Part shown: piece after piece, positions 8,500 to 15,371 of the stretch
Numbering within the stretch: the stretch's first letter is position 1
Layout: every line of letters starts with the position of its first letter
Assembly: GCA_007280315.1 (NCBI GenBank)
Contig: QYQC01000207.1
Location: 1 to 19,711, forward strand
Direction of reading: 5' to 3'
DNA length: 19,711 nt
DNA from: Betaproteobacteria bacterium
Lineage (GTDB): Bacteria > Pseudomonadota > Gammaproteobacteria > Burkholderiales > SG8-39
Program-made: the position numbers and the translations under genes
The notes under the pieces: model-generated
Databases searched by the model: none
What the model was told of the DNA's origin: nothing
The model's input: the letters and a program-made list of their open reading frames with translations, nothing else

Positions 8500-8635
8500 T
8501 ATAGCCGGCGCAGGTGACGCGCAAATGAACCATTCAGGGTAGACTGTTTGCGGGAAATCGTTAGCGCTGTGGCGTGGTAAGACGGGTACCGAATACCTGC
8601 GTGTGCGCGCAGCAGCAGACAAGGGAAGGCGTTAC

Positions 8636-8767
8636 GTGGCGCACATATTGATCGTCGACGATCAGGCGCAGGACCGACATACGCGCACGGTCATGCTCGA
8701 GAGCATTTGGCCGGTGCGCGGCGCGATTTTCCCGATGTCGTGGTCTCTGACCTGCGCAGGCCGTTGA
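8636..8767 (+). pseudogene. N-terminal fragment of a response-regulator receiver domain (43 codons)
   Basis: A GTG with a strong Shine-Dalgarno (GGGAAGG, 8623-8629, 6 nt spacing) opens a 43-codon frame beginning AHILIVDDQAQDRHTRTVML. This is the first beta-strand of a CheY-like receiver with its acidic pair Asp8-Asp9. The frame then turns into unrelated residues and stops at TGA 8765-8767. The continuation of a receiver, RRDFPDVVVSDLRRPLMDD with a phospho-acceptor-like Asp (8749-8751), lies in another frame fused to the next gene. Only about 30 codons separate the two parts against about 45 in an intact receiver, which points to a small out-of-frame deletion. The stop overlaps the ATG at 8767 (TGATG), so this leader could couple translation to the HD-GYP gene. 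Confidence 0.6.
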
Positions 8768-11337
8768 TGGACGATTCCGTACTCAGGCGCAGACTCGAAG
8801 ACAAGATCGCGGAACTCGATCAGGCCAACCGCAAGCTGAAGGAGAGCGAGGCGCGCTTTCGCAGCCTGACCGAGATGTCCTCGGACTTCTACTGGGAAAG
8901 CGATGCGGAGCATCGACTGACCCAGCGCGGCTCGGCCGACAGGAAGGTGAGCACGGTGTCGGTGTTTGCCCGCGGGGCGCAGATTGGCGAGCGGCGTTGG
9001 GATATTCCCTACGTTACGCCGGACGCGGCCGGATGGGCGGCCCACCGAGCCGTGCTCGATGCACACCAGCCGTTTCGCGAGTTTCTGTTTTCGCGCATGG
9101 GCATAGACGGCAGCGAGCGTTTCATCTCGATCAGTGGCGATCCCGTATTCGATGCGACCGGCGTGTTCACCGGGTACCGCGGAGTCGGCAGCGACATTAC
9201 CGAGCGCAGGCGCGTCGAAACCGCCCTGGCTGAAAGCGAAAAGCGCTTTCGCAGCCTGACCGCGCTGTCTTCGGATTTCTACTGGGAGACCGACGAGGGG
9301 CACCGGTTAATGGCGCGCAGCGAGACCAATTCCGATGAGTCGAAGGCGGTGTTCAAATCCGAGCCGCGTCTGGGTAAGTCCCGCTGGGAGATTCCCTCGC
9401 TTTCGCCCGACGTTGCGGGCTGGGCTGCGCACCGGGCGATGCTCGATGCGCACCAGCCATTTCGCGATTTCGAATTTTCGCGCGTCGGCACCGATGGCGG
9501 CGAGCGCTTTGTCTGCATCAGCGGCGATCCGTTGTTCGACACCAAGGGCGCGTTTACAGGTTATCGCGGAGTCGGCAGCGACGTTACCGCGCGCAGGCGC
9601 GCCGAGCATGCGTTGCGCGCGAGCGAGGATCGCTACCGCGATCTGATTGAAAACAGTCAGGACCTGATCTGCACCCACGATCTGAATGGCCAACTGCTGT
9701 CGGTGAACGCGGCGCTGGTGCGCGCTTCCGGGTATTCGCAGGAAGCGCTGCTTGGGATGAACATGGCAGATCTGCTTACGCAAGGCGCGCGACCGGGATT
9801 CACCGGGTACCTCGTCGAGATTGCGACCAGCGGCAGGGCTCGCGGTGTAATACACGTGCGCACCGCGGGCGGCGAAGCGCGCTGGTGGGAATACGACAAC
9901 TCGCTGCGCACCGAGGGCGTCGCCGCGCCGGTGGTGCGCGGCGTGGCGCACGATGTCACCGAACTGCGGCGTGCGGAGAGCGCGCGCAAGAGCAGCGAGG
10001 ACAGGTTTCGCAAGGCGTTTCAACTCAACCCTGATGCGATCAATATCAACCGGCTCGAAGATGGAATGTACGTCTCCATCAATGGCGGTTTTACACAAAT
10101 CACCGGCTATACCGAAGACGAGGTTCTGGGACGCACCTCGCTTGAATTGAACATCTGGGACGATCCGAAAGACCGAACGCGGCTGGTGCAGGGCCTGAAA
10201 AAAGACGGTTTCGTGGCGAGTCTCGACGCGCGCTTTCGCGCCAAGGACGGCAGCGTTCGCGACGGCCTTATGTCTGCGGCGCCGATCGATATCGACGGCG
10301 TCCCGCATATCATCAACATTACGCGCGACATCACCGAGCGAGTCCGGATAGAGGACGAACTGGCGCAGTCCGAAATGCGCTTCCGCGGTCTGGTCGAACA
10401 ATCGATCACCGGCAACTACATTATCCAGGACGGCAGGATCGTCTATGTCAACCCGCGCATGGCGCAAATCGCGGGATACGCCAGCGCCGAGGAGTTGATC
10501 GGCCGCGACCCACTGTCGCTGGTTGCAGAGATGGACCGCGATATGGTCGCGCAGAACATGCGCGAGCGCATGGAAGGCAACGTGACGGCCAAGGACTACG
10601 AGTTTACCGGGCTGCGCAAGGACGGCACCCTGACCGTAATCGGCGTGCATGCCGCCCGCGCGATGCACAACGGCCGGCCCGCAATCATCGGGCTGATGCA
10701 GGACATCTCCGAGAAAAAGCGCGCGGAGGAGCAGATCCAGACCTATGTGGCGCAGCTCGAAACCGCATTCATGAGCACGGTCGAGGTGGCTACCACGATG
10801 GGCGAGATGCGCGATCCCTACACCGCGGGCCACCAGCGCCGGGTGGCGGAGATCGCGGTTGCGATCGGCGCAGAACTCGGTTTCGACGCGCGCCGACAGG
10901 AGGGGCTGCGCGTCGCCGGCTATCTGCACGACATCGGCAAGATCACCATTCCCGCCGAGATCCTGTCCAAGCCGGGCAAGCTCAGTCCGACCGAATATAA
11001 GTTAGTCCAGGGGCACGCGCAGGCGAGCTACGATGTGCTAAAGGACGTGCAGTTTCCCTGGCCGGTGGCCGACGTGGCGCTGCAGCACCACGAGCGCATG
11101 GACGGTAGCGGCTATCCGCAGGGACTCAAGGGCGCAGCTATTCGGATCGAATCGCGCATTGTGGCAGTGGCCGACGTGTTGGAAGCCATGTCGACTCACC
11201 GGCCCTACCGACCGGGATTGGGGCTGGACAAGGCGCTGGCGGAAATCGAACGCGGGCGCGGCAGCGCGTATGACGTGGATGTCGCCGACGCCTGTTGCCG
11301 CTTGTTGCGCGAACAGCGCTACACGCTGCCGCTATGA
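8767..11337 (+). CDS. Soluble 5xPAS-HD-GYP protein, predicted cyclic-di-GMP phosphodiesterase
   Basis: The product has 856 residues from the ATG at 8767; a TTG at 8707 would add 20 residues of receiver remnant, but no Shine-Dalgarno precedes it. Five PAS domains follow one another: about 29-150 and 159-279 (a close tandem pair, each starting FRSLT..SSDFYWE), about 285-400, 409-525 and 539-660. Each linker ends in a PAS/PAC-type DITER, DVTAR, DVTEL or DISEK motif. The HD-GYP domain (about 665-856) has AGHQRR, YLHDIGK (His721-Asp722), HHERMDGSGYPQGLKG (GYP 782-784) and VAVADVLEAM, so its metal ligands look intact. HD-GYP enzymes degrade cyclic di-GMP, lowering sessile behaviour. No TM segment is seen, so it should be cytosolic, with PAS domains sensing ligand, redox or light through unidentified cofactors. 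It overlaps the next gene by ATGA. Confidence 0.93.
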   Translation: MDDSVLRRRLEDKIAELDQANRKLKESEARFRSLTEMSSDFYWESDAEHRLTQRGSADRKVSTVSVFARGAQIGERRWDIPYVTPDAAGWAAHRAVLDAHQPFREFLFSRMGIDGSERFISISGDPVFDATGVFTGYRGVGSDITERRRVETALAESEKRFRSLTALSSDFYWETDEGHRLMARSETNSDESKAVFKSEPRLGKSRWEIPSLSPDVAGWAAHRAMLDAHQPFRDFEFSRVGTDGGERFVCISGDPLFDTKGAFTGYRGVGSDVTARRRAEHALRASEDRYRDLIENSQDLICTHDLNGQLLSVNAALVRASGYSQEALLGMNMADLLTQGARPGFTGYLVEIATSGRARGVIHVRTAGGEARWWEYDNSLRTEGVAAPVVRGVAHDVTELRRAESARKSSEDRFRKAFQLNPDAININRLEDGMYVSINGGFTQITGYTEDEVLGRTSLELNIWDDPKDRTRLVQGLKKDGFVASLDARFRAKDGSVRDGLMSAAPIDIDGVPHIINITRDITERVRIEDELAQSEMRFRGLVEQSITGNYIIQDGRIVYVNPRMAQIAGYASAEELIGRDPLSLVAEMDRDMVAQNMRERMEGNVTAKDYEFTGLRKDGTLTVIGVHAARAMHNGRPAIIGLMQDISEKKRAEEQIQTYVAQLETAFMSTVEVATTMGEMRDPYTAGHQRRVAEIAVAIGAELGFDARRQEGLRVAGYLHDIGKITIPAEILSKPGKLSPTEYKLVQGHAQASYDVLKDVQFPWPVADVALQHHERMDGSGYPQGLKGAAIRIESRIVAVADVLEAMSTHRPYRPGLGLDKALAEIERGRGSAYDVDVADACCRLLREQRYTLPL
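8851..9600 (+). repeat. Tandem duplicated PAS-coding unit (about 390 bp each)
   Basis: About 8851-9213 and 9241-9600 encode two homologous PAS domains in direct succession. Both contain CGCTTTCGCAGCCTGACC, SSDFYWE, GWAAHRA, LDAHQPFR, SGDP.FD and the terminal GYRGVGSD. Spacing is 390 bp at the left edge and 387 bp at the right, so one codon was gained or lost after duplication. Confidence 0.75.
10381..11337 (+). repeat. Copy 1 of a 957-bp PAS-HD-GYP module duplicated at 12621-13577
   Basis: From FRGLVEQSITG to the stop, both HD-GYP genes have exactly 957 nt and align with no gap. Long identical protein stretches include YLHDIGKITIPAEILSKPGK and VLKDVQFPWPVADVALQHHE. Nucleotide identity is also plainly high, with most differences at third positions. 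Confidence 0.85.
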
Positions 11338-13577
11338 GCCGCTTGCCCCGCGCGCTGGTCGTGGCGCTTGCCGTCTTTTTGCTCGCCGCCACGCTCGCGG
11401 CCGTTCTAATCTGGCGCGTGAATCAGGCGTACCTTCAGGACGCGCGCACGCGCGCCCTGAACCTGGCCGACACCCACGCAGATCTGCTCGAGCGCAGCAT
11501 CGAACGCGCCCTGTCCGCCACCTATGCGCTGGCGGTCCTGGTCCGTCGCGACCAAGGTGCGATCCGCGATTTCGATGCAATCGCCAGCGGCATGCTCCCG
11601 CTCTATCCGGGTGTCGCCTCCCTGCAACTGGCACCCGGAGGGGTTGTTCGACATGTTGTACCGCTGGCCGGGAACGAGCAGGCAGTTGGCCACGATATCC
11701 TGAACGACCCAAAGGCCAAGGCTGCCGTTGTTGCCCGGGACACGGGCAGGCTTACGCTTGACGGACCGTTTAACCTGCGGCAGGGCGGGCAAGGTGCCGT
11801 AGGACGGCTGCCGGTGTTTCTGGACGACGCCGGGGGCAAGCCGTACTTCTGGGGATTTGCCAGCGCGCTGATTCGCTTTCCGCAAATCCTCGAAGCCGCG
11901 AGTTTCAACGATCTGGTGCAGCAAGGCTATGCCTACGAACTTTGGCGCACCGATCCGATCAGCGGTAAGAAACTGATCGTCACCGCATCGCCCACCGCTC
12001 TCCCGGTTGATCCGGTCGCGTACGAAATGAAACTGCCAAGTACGGTGTGGACCTTGAGCATCGCGCCGGCAAAGGGCTGGCACGAACCACTCAGATTTTC
12101 CATCGAAGCCGCGCTGGGCCTTGTCTTGAGCTTGCTCATGGCGTACGTCGCGAAGCTTCTGGTCGAAGCCAAGGGTCATGAAAAGGGCCTGGAAGCGCTG
12201 GTCGCGAAGCGTACTGCCGAAGTCCTGACGCGTGAGGCGGACATGAACCACGCCCAGGCGATGGCACGGATCGGCAGCTGGTCCTTCGACCCTGAAACGA
12301 ATGAATTCCGCGGCTCGATGGAACTCGCCCGCATCTACGGGGCGAGCGAAAGCATTCCGTTGAGTCACGCAGAGTTCCTGAAGAATGTACACACGGACGA
12401 CCGTGAAAGAGTGGATCGCGCCTGGAAGCTGGCGCTAAATGGACAAGCGGATTACGACCTGGAGTACCGGATTGCAGTAGACGGCGACACCAGGTGGGTG
12501 CACAGCCACGCGCAAATGACTTTCGATGCCGGCGGCCTGTTGCGGCAGGCCTCGGGCACGGCGCAGGAGATCACCGAGCGCAAGCGATCAGAAGAAGCCT
12601 TGCGTGCGGCCGAAGAGCAGTTTCGAGGGTTGGTCGAACAGTCGATAACCGGGATCTACATCATTCAGCACGGCAAGTTCGTCTACGTGAATCCGCGCCT
12701 CGCCGAGATCCTCGGCTACGATTCGGCCGAAGAATTGCTCGGCCGCGACGTTCTCCTGTCAGTGGCCGAAAAGGACCGTGCCACGGTGGTGGAGAAAATG
12801 CGATTGCGCATCGATGGCGAGGTACATCGCGTCAGCTACGATTACACCGCCTTGCGCAAGGACGGCACGACGGTCGAGGTCGGCATACACGGCGCGCGAG
12901 CGAGCCATGGCGACCGACCCGCCATCATCGGGCTGTTGCAGGATATCTCCGAGAAAAAACGTGCTGAAGAAAAGATTCAGCATTACGTAGCGCAGCTCGA
13001 AACGGCGTTCATGAGCACGGTAGAGGTGGCGACGACGCTGAGCGAACTGCGCGATCCTTATACCGCCGGGCACGGGCGGCGGGTGGGTGAAATCGCCCGA
13101 GCCCTCGGCGTGGAGCTGGGGCTGGATGCGCGCCGGCTGGAGGGCTTGCGCGTCGCCGGATACCTGCACGACATCGGCAAGATCACCATTCCGGCCGAGA
13201 TCCTGTCCAAGCCGGGCAAATTGAGCGCGATCGAATTTCAGCTGATCAAGGGGCATCCGCAGTCGGGCTACGACGTGCTGAAGGACGTGCAGTTTCCGTG
13301 GCCGGTGGCCGACGTGGCGCTGCAGCATCACGAGCGCATCGACGGCAGCGGCTACCCGCAGGGCTTGAAGGGCGAAGCGATTACGCTCGAAGCACGCATC
13401 ATGGCGGTGGCCGACGTGGTGGAAGCGATGTCCTCGCACCGGCCTTACCGTGCAGGCCTGGGCGCGGCGAAGGCGCTTGCCGAAATCGAGCGTGGGCGCG
13501 GCAGCGCCTACGACGTTGACGTGGCCGACGCATGCCTGCGGCTGTTCCGGGAAAAGGGTTACCAGCTGCCTGTGTGA
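11334..13577 (+). CDS. Membrane CHASE-PAS-PAS-HD-GYP protein, predicted cyclic-di-GMP phosphodiesterase
   Basis: The product has 747 residues from the ATG at 11334, whose ATGA overlaps the stop of the preceding HD-GYP gene; the start gives a good N-terminal TM (about 6-27). A periplasmic CHASE-type sensor (about 40-240) follows, with GVASLQLAPGGVVRHVVPL and a GPFNLRQGG..VGRLPVF block. TM2 lies at about 255-275, then a coiled linker, PAS at about 304-415 (ARIGSWSFDP start), PAS at about 430-550 and HD-GYP at about 556-747. The HD-GYP part keeps YLHDIGK (His612-Asp613), HHERIDGSGYPQGLKG (GYP 673-675) and VADVVEAM, so it should be active. CHASE domains bind small extracellular ligands in sensor kinases and cyclic-nucleotide proteins, so this enzyme probably links an outside signal to cyclic-di-GMP breakdown. 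Its last 319 codons are paralogous to those of the upstream gene. Confidence 0.93.
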   Translation: MSRLPRALVVALAVFLLAATLAAVLIWRVNQAYLQDARTRALNLADTHADLLERSIERALSATYALAVLVRRDQGAIRDFDAIASGMLPLYPGVASLQLAPGGVVRHVVPLAGNEQAVGHDILNDPKAKAAVVARDTGRLTLDGPFNLRQGGQGAVGRLPVFLDDAGGKPYFWGFASALIRFPQILEAASFNDLVQQGYAYELWRTDPISGKKLIVTASPTALPVDPVAYEMKLPSTVWTLSIAPAKGWHEPLRFSIEAALGLVLSLLMAYVAKLLVEAKGHEKGLEALVAKRTAEVLTREADMNHAQAMARIGSWSFDPETNEFRGSMELARIYGASESIPLSHAEFLKNVHTDDRERVDRAWKLALNGQADYDLEYRIAVDGDTRWVHSHAQMTFDAGGLLRQASGTAQEITERKRSEEALRAAEEQFRGLVEQSITGIYIIQHGKFVYVNPRLAEILGYDSAEELLGRDVLLSVAEKDRATVVEKMRLRIDGEVHRVSYDYTALRKDGTTVEVGIHGARASHGDRPAIIGLLQDISEKKRAEEKIQHYVAQLETAFMSTVEVATTLSELRDPYTAGHGRRVGEIARALGVELGLDARRLEGLRVAGYLHDIGKITIPAEILSKPGKLSAIEFQLIKGHPQSGYDVLKDVQFPWPVADVALQHHERIDGSGYPQGLKGEAITLEARIMAVADVVEAMSSHRPYRAGLGAAKALAEIERGRGSAYDVDVADACLRLFREKGYQLPV
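12621..13577 (+). repeat. Copy 2 of the 957-bp PAS-HD-GYP module
   Basis: Partner of 10381-11337, equal in length to the base and collinear. Upstream of this boundary the two genes carry unrelated sensory regions (PAS array versus CHASE plus TM). Confidence 0.85.
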
Positions 13578-13680
13578 CGCGTGTCGAGACGCGGAATGTG
13601 AGCAGCCGGATTACGGTTGATGCCGGTCTGGAATAGAATTGGTTTTCGGGCACCGCAGTCTGGTTGGAGCGCACATCGGC

Positions 13681-13959
13681 ATGGCTAGCGAAGCACCAAA
13701 CGACATCGACCGCGCCGCAATCGCCGAGCACGCGCGGCGCACTGCCGAGCAAGCGGCGTTGCGCAACGTGCGCAGGACGCTGGACGAAATCGAGGAATCT
13801 GAAATCGCCCGGCGCGCGATGCTGCGCAAGGTGCTGGTCGTTTGCGCGATCCTGGCGGCGATCGGAGCCTGGCTGGTCTGGGGTCTCATGTTCGGCGATC
13901 GCGGCATGCCGAAACCGCCGCCGTTGAAGGTCCCGGACAAGATCCAGCAGAAGCAATGA
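13681..13959 (+). CDS. Small single-TM protein of unknown function
   Basis: The product has 92 residues from the ATG at 13681; the frame could extend to a TTG at 13639. I do not recognise a family. The N-terminal half is charged and helical, likely a short coiled coil (about 9-47, rich in Ala, Arg and Glu). One TM helix follows (about 50-71, VLVVCAILAAIGAWLVWGLM), then a Pro/Lys-rich tail (GMPKPPPLKVPDK). A GGAG lies 11 nt before the ATG, a weak ribosome site. It ends 4 nt before the glycosylase ATG, so the two are probably cotranscribed. Codon use matches the chromosome, which supports a real gene. Orientation in the membrane is uncertain. Confidence 0.6.
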   Translation: MASEAPNDIDRAAIAEHARRTAEQAALRNVRRTLDEIEESEIARRAMLRKVLVVCAILAAIGAWLVWGLMFGDRGMPKPPPLKVPDKIQQKQ

Positions 13960-13963
13960 ACCA

Positions 13964-14506
13964 ATGCGGCGTATTAAGAGCTTTCCGCCGATTGCCGACG
14001 CAGGGGCGCGCGTACTGATCCTCGGCAGCATGCCGGGGAGGGCTTCACTTGCGGCCGGGCAATACTATGCGCATGCGCAGAATAGTTTCTGGCGCTGCCT
14101 GGAGCAGGTCACCGGCGTCGCGCCCTCTTCACCCTACGCGGTCAGGGTCCGGGCGCTGACATCGCGGGGGATCGCACTCTGGGACGTGCTGGCGTCGTGC
14201 GAGCGCGTGGGCAGCCTGGATTCGGCCATCGACGACGCCACCGTCAGCGCCAACGATTTCGCGGCGTTCTACCGCGCCCATCCCCGGATAGCGCAGGTAT
14301 TGTTCAACGGCGCCAAGGCGGAGGCGTGCTATCGCAGGCGCGTCATGCCATTGCTTGCCGATGGACTCGGGCCGAAGAGTCTATCGCGCTTGCCGTCGAC
14401 CAGTCCGGCTAATGCCTCGATGTCCGGCGCGCGCAAGCAACGAGAGTGGAACTCGGCTCTGCAAAAGGCGTTGCGCGGCGAATCGGATTGCGGCAGCGTT
14501 GGCTGA
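13964..14506 (+). CDS. DNA-deoxyinosine (hypoxanthine/uracil) glycosylase, UDG superfamily family 6-like
   Basis: The product has 180 residues, a normal length for this family. It excises deaminated bases, typically hypoxanthine and possibly uracil, from DNA to start base-excision repair. Motif 1 is LILGSMPGRASLAAGQYYAH, followed by AQNSFWR (Asn40 aligns with the family's catalytic asparagine) and a second conserved motif LPSTSPANAS (143-152). GIALWDVLASCERVGSLDSAI is also typical. The ATG at 13964 comes 4 nt after the stop of the small TM protein with only a weak purine-rich upstream stretch, suggesting translational coupling. It is the last standard chromosomal gene before the lower-GC toxin-antitoxin patch. 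Activity on inosine versus uracil cannot be told from sequence. Confidence 0.85.
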   Translation: MRRIKSFPPIADAGARVLILGSMPGRASLAAGQYYAHAQNSFWRCLEQVTGVAPSSPYAVRVRALTSRGIALWDVLASCERVGSLDSAIDDATVSANDFAAFYRAHPRIAQVLFNGAKAEACYRRRVMPLLADGLGPKSLSRLPSTSPANASMSGARKQREWNSALQKALRGESDCGSVG

Positions 14507-14581
14507 ACGCGTGGGGCGCGCGCTGGGTTTAAAACCCGCACCCGGACAACGATATCTTCAACTGGCCGATTCGACGCCTGT

Positions 14582-14740
14582 CTACTTCCACGAGAGATTG
14601 AGTTTTCTGTTTGCGGCTGCGCAATCTCGAAGATAGAGGTTGATCAGGCTTTGGTAGGGGATGCCAACCTCCTCTGAAACCGCCTTGAAGTAGGTGATCG
14701 CGTCCGCATCCAGCCGGATGGAAATCTGCTTCTTCAAATC
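14582..14740 (-). pseudogene. CopG/BrnA-like ribbon-helix-helix antitoxin, N-terminally truncated
   Basis: On the minus strand a frame reads DLKKQISIRLDADAITYF, then SEEVGIPYQSLINLYLRDCA and a terminal LNLSWK before TAG (14584-14582). This is the conserved C-terminal part of CopG/BrnA-type antitoxins, with the beta-strand KKQISIRLD and the two helices of the ribbon-helix-helix fold. The usual N-terminal 20-30 residues are missing: a TGA (14743-14741) stands directly before DLKKQ, and only a TTG (14737-14735) without a Shine-Dalgarno could start it. A one-base shift would join it to an upstream ATG frame (MGDALRF). Either a frameshift or a deletion broke it. No BrnT-like toxin is visible. It may be inactive or a solitary short DNA-binding protein. 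Confidence 0.6.
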
Positions 14741-14754
14741 TCAAAGCGTCGCCC

Positions 14755-14784
14755 ATCTCGCTCACGGCAATCTCGCTCACGGCG
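14755..14784. repeat. Two tandem copies of a 15-bp unit
   Basis: ATCTCGCTCACGGC occurs at 14755-14768 and 14770-14783, giving a 15-bp period directly upstream (on the minus strand) of the broken antitoxin. It looks like a slippage duplication. Confidence 0.7.
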
Positions 14785-14843
14785 GTTGAGGAAACAACGG
14801 CTAGAGCGTAATCTGGCCGTGCCAGGCTCCACTTCCGTGGTCT

Positions 14844-14849
14844 TATAAC
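14844..14849 (+). promoter_or_regulatory. Candidate -10 element for hicAB
   Basis: TATAAC matches TATAAT at 5 of 6 positions and lies 56 nt before the hicA ATG. The best -35 (GTGCCA, 14819-14824) sits at a non-ideal 19-nt spacing, so support is modest. Confidence 0.35.
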
Positions 14850-14905
14850 GCCCCATTTAGGGAGCTGACTTCTAGTGATGCGACGAAATATCCGAAGGTG
14901 ATGTC

Positions 14906-15103
14906 ATGCCGCAGAAGGTAAGAGAACTTGTCACCGAGCTTGAACGCGCAGGCTTCGTCAACCGCGGCGGGAAAGGCAGCCACCGGAACTTCGTCCACCC
15001 CAGAGTTCCGAAACCGATCACAAAATCGGGTGCGCTTGGCGATGATGTAATGCATTACCAAGTCCGCGCCGTGAAACGCGCCGTTGAGGAGTCCAAGTCA
15101 TGA
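14906..15103 (+). CDS. hicA: HicA-type mRNA interferase toxin
   Basis: The product has 65 residues, usual for HicA. It has a dsRNA-binding-like fold and cleaves mRNA independently of ribosome position when not bound by HicB. The pattern RELVTELERAGFVNRGGKGS ending in GSHRNF places the catalytic histidine at His26, and it is followed by the conserved basic and HYQ parts (DDVMHYQVRAVKRAVEE). GAAGGTG (14894-14900) is a good Shine-Dalgarno with 5-nt spacing. Its stop overlaps the hicB start (ATGA), so toxin and antitoxin are translationally coupled with toxin first, the normal hicAB order. GC content and codon use are lower and less biased than in the neighbours, suggesting horizontal acquisition. 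Confidence 0.9.
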   Translation: MPQKVRELVTELERAGFVNRGGKGSHRNFVHPRVPKPITKSGALGDDVMHYQVRAVKRAVEESKS

Positions 15104-15339
15104 AGGAAAGTGCAAGGTACGCAAAGATTGTCGAGTGGTCTGAAGAGGACCAATGCTTTGTCGGAAGCTCACCAGGGTTGGTTTACGGCGGGTGCCATGG
15201 TCCGGATGAAAAAGTTGTCTTCGAAGAACTGTGCCAGGTTGTCGAGGAAGCAATTGCGCTTTACCACCAAGACGGTAAGCCTCTACCTGTGGCAACGTCA
15301 GGCCGCGACTACGCGAACAAGATGCAGAACGTCGCATAG
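15100..15339 (+). CDS. hicB: HicB-type antitoxin, short form
   Basis: The product has 79 residues; the ATG overlaps the hicA stop. The HicB partial RNase-H-like domain is clear: AKIVEWSEEDQCFVGSSPGL, then YGGCHGPDE, VFEELCQVVEEAI and GKPLP. It should bind and neutralise HicA. Many HicB proteins carry a C-terminal HTH or ribbon-helix-helix DNA-binding domain that autoregulates the operon. Here the protein ends shortly after the core domain (VATSGRDYANKMQNVA), so no DNA-binding domain is visible and autoregulation may be absent or done by another protein. Confidence 0.9.
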   Translation: MKESARYAKIVEWSEEDQCFVGSSPGLVYGGCHGPDEKVVFEELCQVVEEAIALYHQDGKPLPVATSGRDYANKMQNVA

Positions 15340-15371
15340 CAGCGCGAGCCGCTGACTGCGCGCGGTCGCCC

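Larger units (their letters stand above)
14507..14905. other. 399-nt stretch without an intact gene, holding toxin-antitoxin debris
   Basis: This lower-GC interval contains an odd palindrome GGGTTTAAAACCC (14525-14537), the broken CopG/BrnA-like antitoxin (14582-14740, -), a 15-bp tandem duplication (14755-14784), a possible 5' scrap of another gene on the minus strand (ATG at 14856, frame open to about 14738) and a candidate promoter for hicA. No full-length gene was found on either strand. Confidence 0.6.

Noticed and set aside
8500..8635. Possible cyclic-di-GMP riboswitch upstream of the HD-GYP operon
   Set aside because: The conserved GEMM elements (the GNRA tetraloop, its receptor and the CACGCACAGGGC-like core) could not be found.
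9307..10929. 540-codon open frame antisense to the first HD-GYP gene
   Set aside because: It mirrors the PAS/HD-GYP coding frame; no recognisable domain and no ribosome site.
13611..13639. Possible promoter (TTACGG, 17 nt, TAGAAT) before the small TM protein
   Set aside because: The -10 is fair but the -35 matches poorly; not enough to call a site.
14529..14780. 83-codon minus-strand frame starting MSEIAVSEMGDALRF
   Set aside because: After the first residues it is the wrong frame for the ribbon-helix-helix sequence, so it is treated as a by-product of the broken antitoxin rather than a gene.
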